Positions 6,986-8,418 of a stretch of DNA of 8,418 bases are shown here, piece by piece. Each line of letters begins with the position of its first letter. Position 1 is the stretch's first letter. Under the pieces are notes generated by a model that did not search any database, was not told the DNA's origin, and saw only the letters and a program-made list of their open reading frames with translations. Position numbers and translations under genes: made by a program. This stretch comes from Acidobacteriaceae bacterium (GTDB lineage Bacteria; Acidobacteriota; Terriglobia; Terriglobales; Acidobacteriaceae): the NCBI GenBank assembly GCA_003140705.1, contig PLKU01000459.1, positions 279 to 8,696 of the forward strand, given 5' to 3'.

Positions 6986-7244
6986 CGCCCCAATGAAACC
7001 AACGAAGTCGGCGTTACCGCGAAAATCATCCCCAGCGGTACCGGCTCGTCGGTCAAGGTGAACATCGCCGCTACCGACCTGCGCCTCGAGCAGCAGGCCG
7101 GCCTCTGGATGGACGGGCTCGACATCTTTTTCATCCAGTGCGACGACGCCGGCATCCGCGCGGGCCGAGGGCCAGACCCTCGGCCTGCGCCTCAAACCCC
7201 CCATGCCCCTCTTTCCCTTAATCCCTTTGTCCATCCGTCACTGA
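6983..7244 (+). pseudogene. degraded C-terminal fragment of a VWFA fusion protein
   Basis: The plus-strand frame from 6983 reads WRPNETNEVGVTAKIIPSG, ...SSVKVNIAATDL, RLEQQAGLWMDGLDIFFIQ and CDDAGIRA. It aligns without gaps to residues 908-966 of the complete VWFA fusion (WRPQDVSEIAVSA, VKLDIVAADL, GLWMDKLDIFMIQRDDAGIKA). The frame breaks at about 7160-7164 and continues as AEGQTLGLRLKP, matching VEGQTLGLRLRP; a 2-base deletion, or a 1-base insertion, explains it. Roughly 60% of aligned residues are identical by eye. Similarity ends near 7201, and the shifted frame stops at TGA 7242-7244. The VWFA core, linker and N-terminal part are absent upstream, and no start or signal peptide is present. 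It sits where the C-terminus of the gene at 5466-6563 would be if that gene had once resembled the fusion. Confidence 0.8.
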
Positions 7245-7270
7245 CCTTTCCGATTAACTCGCTTTACAAT
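7241..7270 (+). promoter_or_regulatory. candidate sigma70-type promoter for the third paralogue
   Basis: CTGACC (7241-7246, four of six consensus bases) and TACAAT (7265-7270, five of six) are separated by 18 bases and lie 34 bases before the ATG at 7304. Transcription would start near 7277, giving a leader of about 27 bases with a strong SD, GGAGG (7290-7294). The -35 box overlaps the end of the VWFA-tail pseudogene. The same TACAAT occurs upstream of the second paralogue (5368-5373). This is by-eye consensus matching only. Confidence 0.45.
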
Positions 7271-7303
7271 TTTCCCGCGCTAATGATACGGAGGAAGTTG
7301 TCC

Positions 7304-8418
7304 ATGAAAATCAAGGGTTGCATCGCCCTGCTCCTGCTTGCCTCGCTCCCGGCCTGGGCCGCCGACAAAAAGATCACCGTCGCCGAATTGAAATCCATTC
7401 TCCAGACCATGCATGACCAGAAGAAAAACGACACCGACGTGGCCTCCGCGCTCAAGCAGGTGCAATTGAGCGAGCAGCTAACCCTCCCGGCCTTGAACAG
7501 CCTGGTTGAAGACCTGCTTGCGGTCAACGGCGCGTCCAGCGTGCTCTCCACCGAGCAGATTTACGTCCTCGAAGCCCGCAGCGCCTTGCTCCCTCCTCCG
7601 GCCGCGGACATACCCGCCAACCCAGCACCTGACACCGCTGCCGTGCTTGCCAAGGCCGCCGCCTACGCCTCCAATACTTACGCCCAACTTCCCGCCCTCG
7701 CCGCCGACCGCACCACCCTCCGCTTCCAGGACAATTTCGAAGCCCTCGCAGATTCCTCCGGCGTGCACAACGGTGCCAAGGACGCCATCCTGGGATCCGG
7801 ATTGTCCGTGAACCCACACAACTACATCCGCTACATCAATTCCACCGACACCCCGATCACCTTGAACAAGGGGCAGGAGACCCTTCCCGCCGACAAAACT
7901 CAGTGGGGCCGCAATAAGATGATCGAGGTCATGGACCCCGATCCCAACCTCGCCACCGTGATCTCCGAAGCGCAGGCCTCTGGCGGCATTCAGTTTGTGC
8001 GCTGGGAAACCATCAACGGCAAGCCCGCCGCAGTCCTCTCCTATGCCGTCAACAAGAAAAAGACACACTTGGGAGTGCACGTGTGCTGCTTCCCGGATAT
8101 CCAACAGGCCGGCAGGGTAAGTTATCCCGGAGATCCGTTCGGCATTCCCGGGACCGAGGGTGGCAACTTCCAGACCAACACCATCTGGAACCTCTACAAA
8201 AAGGACAGCGTCCCCTATCATGGCGAGATCTACATCGATCCTGGCTCCGGCATCGTCGTACGCCTCATCACGCAGACCGAAGTGAAAAACTCTGACATGG
8301 TCCACCAGGACGACGAGCGCATCGACTACGGTCCGGTCACCGTCGGCGACAAGTCCCTCGTCCTTCCCGTCCGCGCCGTCACCATTACAGAGGTGGTTCC
8401 CAACGGCGAATCCGGCGG
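7304..8418 (+). CDS. secreted Cys-Cys domain protein, third paralogue (3' end outside window)
   Basis: ATG 7304 follows SD GGAGG by 9 bases, and 371 residues are visible with no stop before the right edge. A signal peptide covers 1-19 (MKIKG, hydrophobic core, AWA-A). Domain landmarks match the preceding paralogue: KKITVAELKSIL, NDTDVASALKQ, LSEQLTLPAL, STEQIYVLEARSALLPPPAADIP, DRTTLRFQDN, VRWETINGKPAAVLSYAVNKKKTH, VCC with Cys261-Cys262, PYHGEIYIDPGSGIVVRLI, MVHQDDERIDYGPVTVGDKSLVLPVR and TEVVPNGESG. The segment between Cys-Cys and YHG is 42 residues, against 21 in the neighbour. Visible sequence ends about 25 residues before the point where the free-standing paralogue stops, so it cannot be told whether this gene ends there or continues into a VWFA domain. 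Many codons end in C, more than in the first two genes. Function unknown; export is inferred from the signal peptide. Confidence 0.87.
   Translation, partial: MKIKGCIALLLLASLPAWAADKKITVAELKSILQTMHDQKKNDTDVASALKQVQLSEQLTLPALNSLVEDLLAVNGASSVLSTEQIYVLEARSALLPPPAADIPANPAPDTAAVLAKAAAYASNTYAQLPALAADRTTLRFQDNFEALADSSGVHNGAKDAILGSGLSVNPHNYIRYINSTDTPITLNKGQETLPADKTQWGRNKMIEVMDPDPNLATVISEAQASGGIQFVRWETINGKPAAVLSYAVNKKKTHLGVHVCCFPDIQQAGRVSYPGDPFGIPGTEGGNFQTNTIWNLYKKDSVPYHGEIYIDPGSGIVVRLITQTEVKNSDMVHQDDERIDYGPVTVGDKSLVLPVRAVTITEVVPNGESG

Noticed and set aside
6757..6996. Plus-strand open frame of 79 codons between the second paralogue and the VWFA debris
   Set aside because: It is the antisense shadow of the minus-strand small-protein remnant, which makes better sense as protein.
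6564..7303. Insertion sequence or attachment site as the cause of the debris
   Set aside because: No transposase fragment, terminal inverted repeats, target-site duplication or tRNA end was recognised in this stretch.
7478..8305. Gly-rich minus-strand open frame opposite the third paralogue
   Set aside because: Produced by the C-ending codons of the real gene; low complexity and no homology pattern.

Overview
The window most likely comes from an acidobacterium (Acidobacteriota, Terriglobia-like). The DNA is moderately GC-rich. The strongest taxonomic clue is a long secreted protein whose C-terminal half has the layout of the VWFA-related Acidobacterial domain (TIGR03436). Further clues are a CANCH-containing TolB-like propeller/TPR protein and the remnant of a small helical protein, both types I associate with this phylum from memory. 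No tRNA, rRNA, CRISPR array, integrase or transposase was seen.

Layout, left to right. (1) Positions 2-1996 (+): 3' part of a gene for a protein with one CxxCH motif, four PD40-type propeller motifs and about six TPRs; its start lies outside the window. (2) Positions 2217-5315 (+): a complete 1032-residue secreted protein made of an N-terminal domain with a vicinal Cys-Cys motif, a Pro/Ala/Thr-rich linker, a VWFA-like domain and a C-terminal beta-rich tail. (3) Positions 5466-6563 (+): a complete 365-residue secreted paralogue of only the N-terminal domain. (4) Positions 6564-7303: about 740 bases without an intact gene. They hold a frameshifted 3' remnant of a small-protein gene on the minus strand (6751 to about 6985), joined head to head with a frameshifted remnant of the C-terminal tail of a gene-2-like protein on the plus strand (about 6983-7244). 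(5) From 7304 to the right edge (+): a third paralogue of the Cys-Cys domain, with its own good promoter candidate and ribosome binding site; its 3' end is outside the window.

The main result is a tandem family of three secreted Cys-Cys proteins that differ in architecture: one fused to VWFA, one free-standing, one open at the window edge. The VWFA-tail debris lies between copies two and three, where the C-terminus of copy two would be if it had once looked like gene 2. Gene 3 may therefore be a truncated survivor of a VWFA fusion whose middle was lost in a rearrangement that also brought in a piece of an unrelated gene. The genes share a strand but are separated by 150-740 bases, so a single tight operon is not evident. 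The function of the Cys-Cys domain is unknown to me; an envelope or extracellular interaction role is inferred from the signal peptides and the VWFA fusion.
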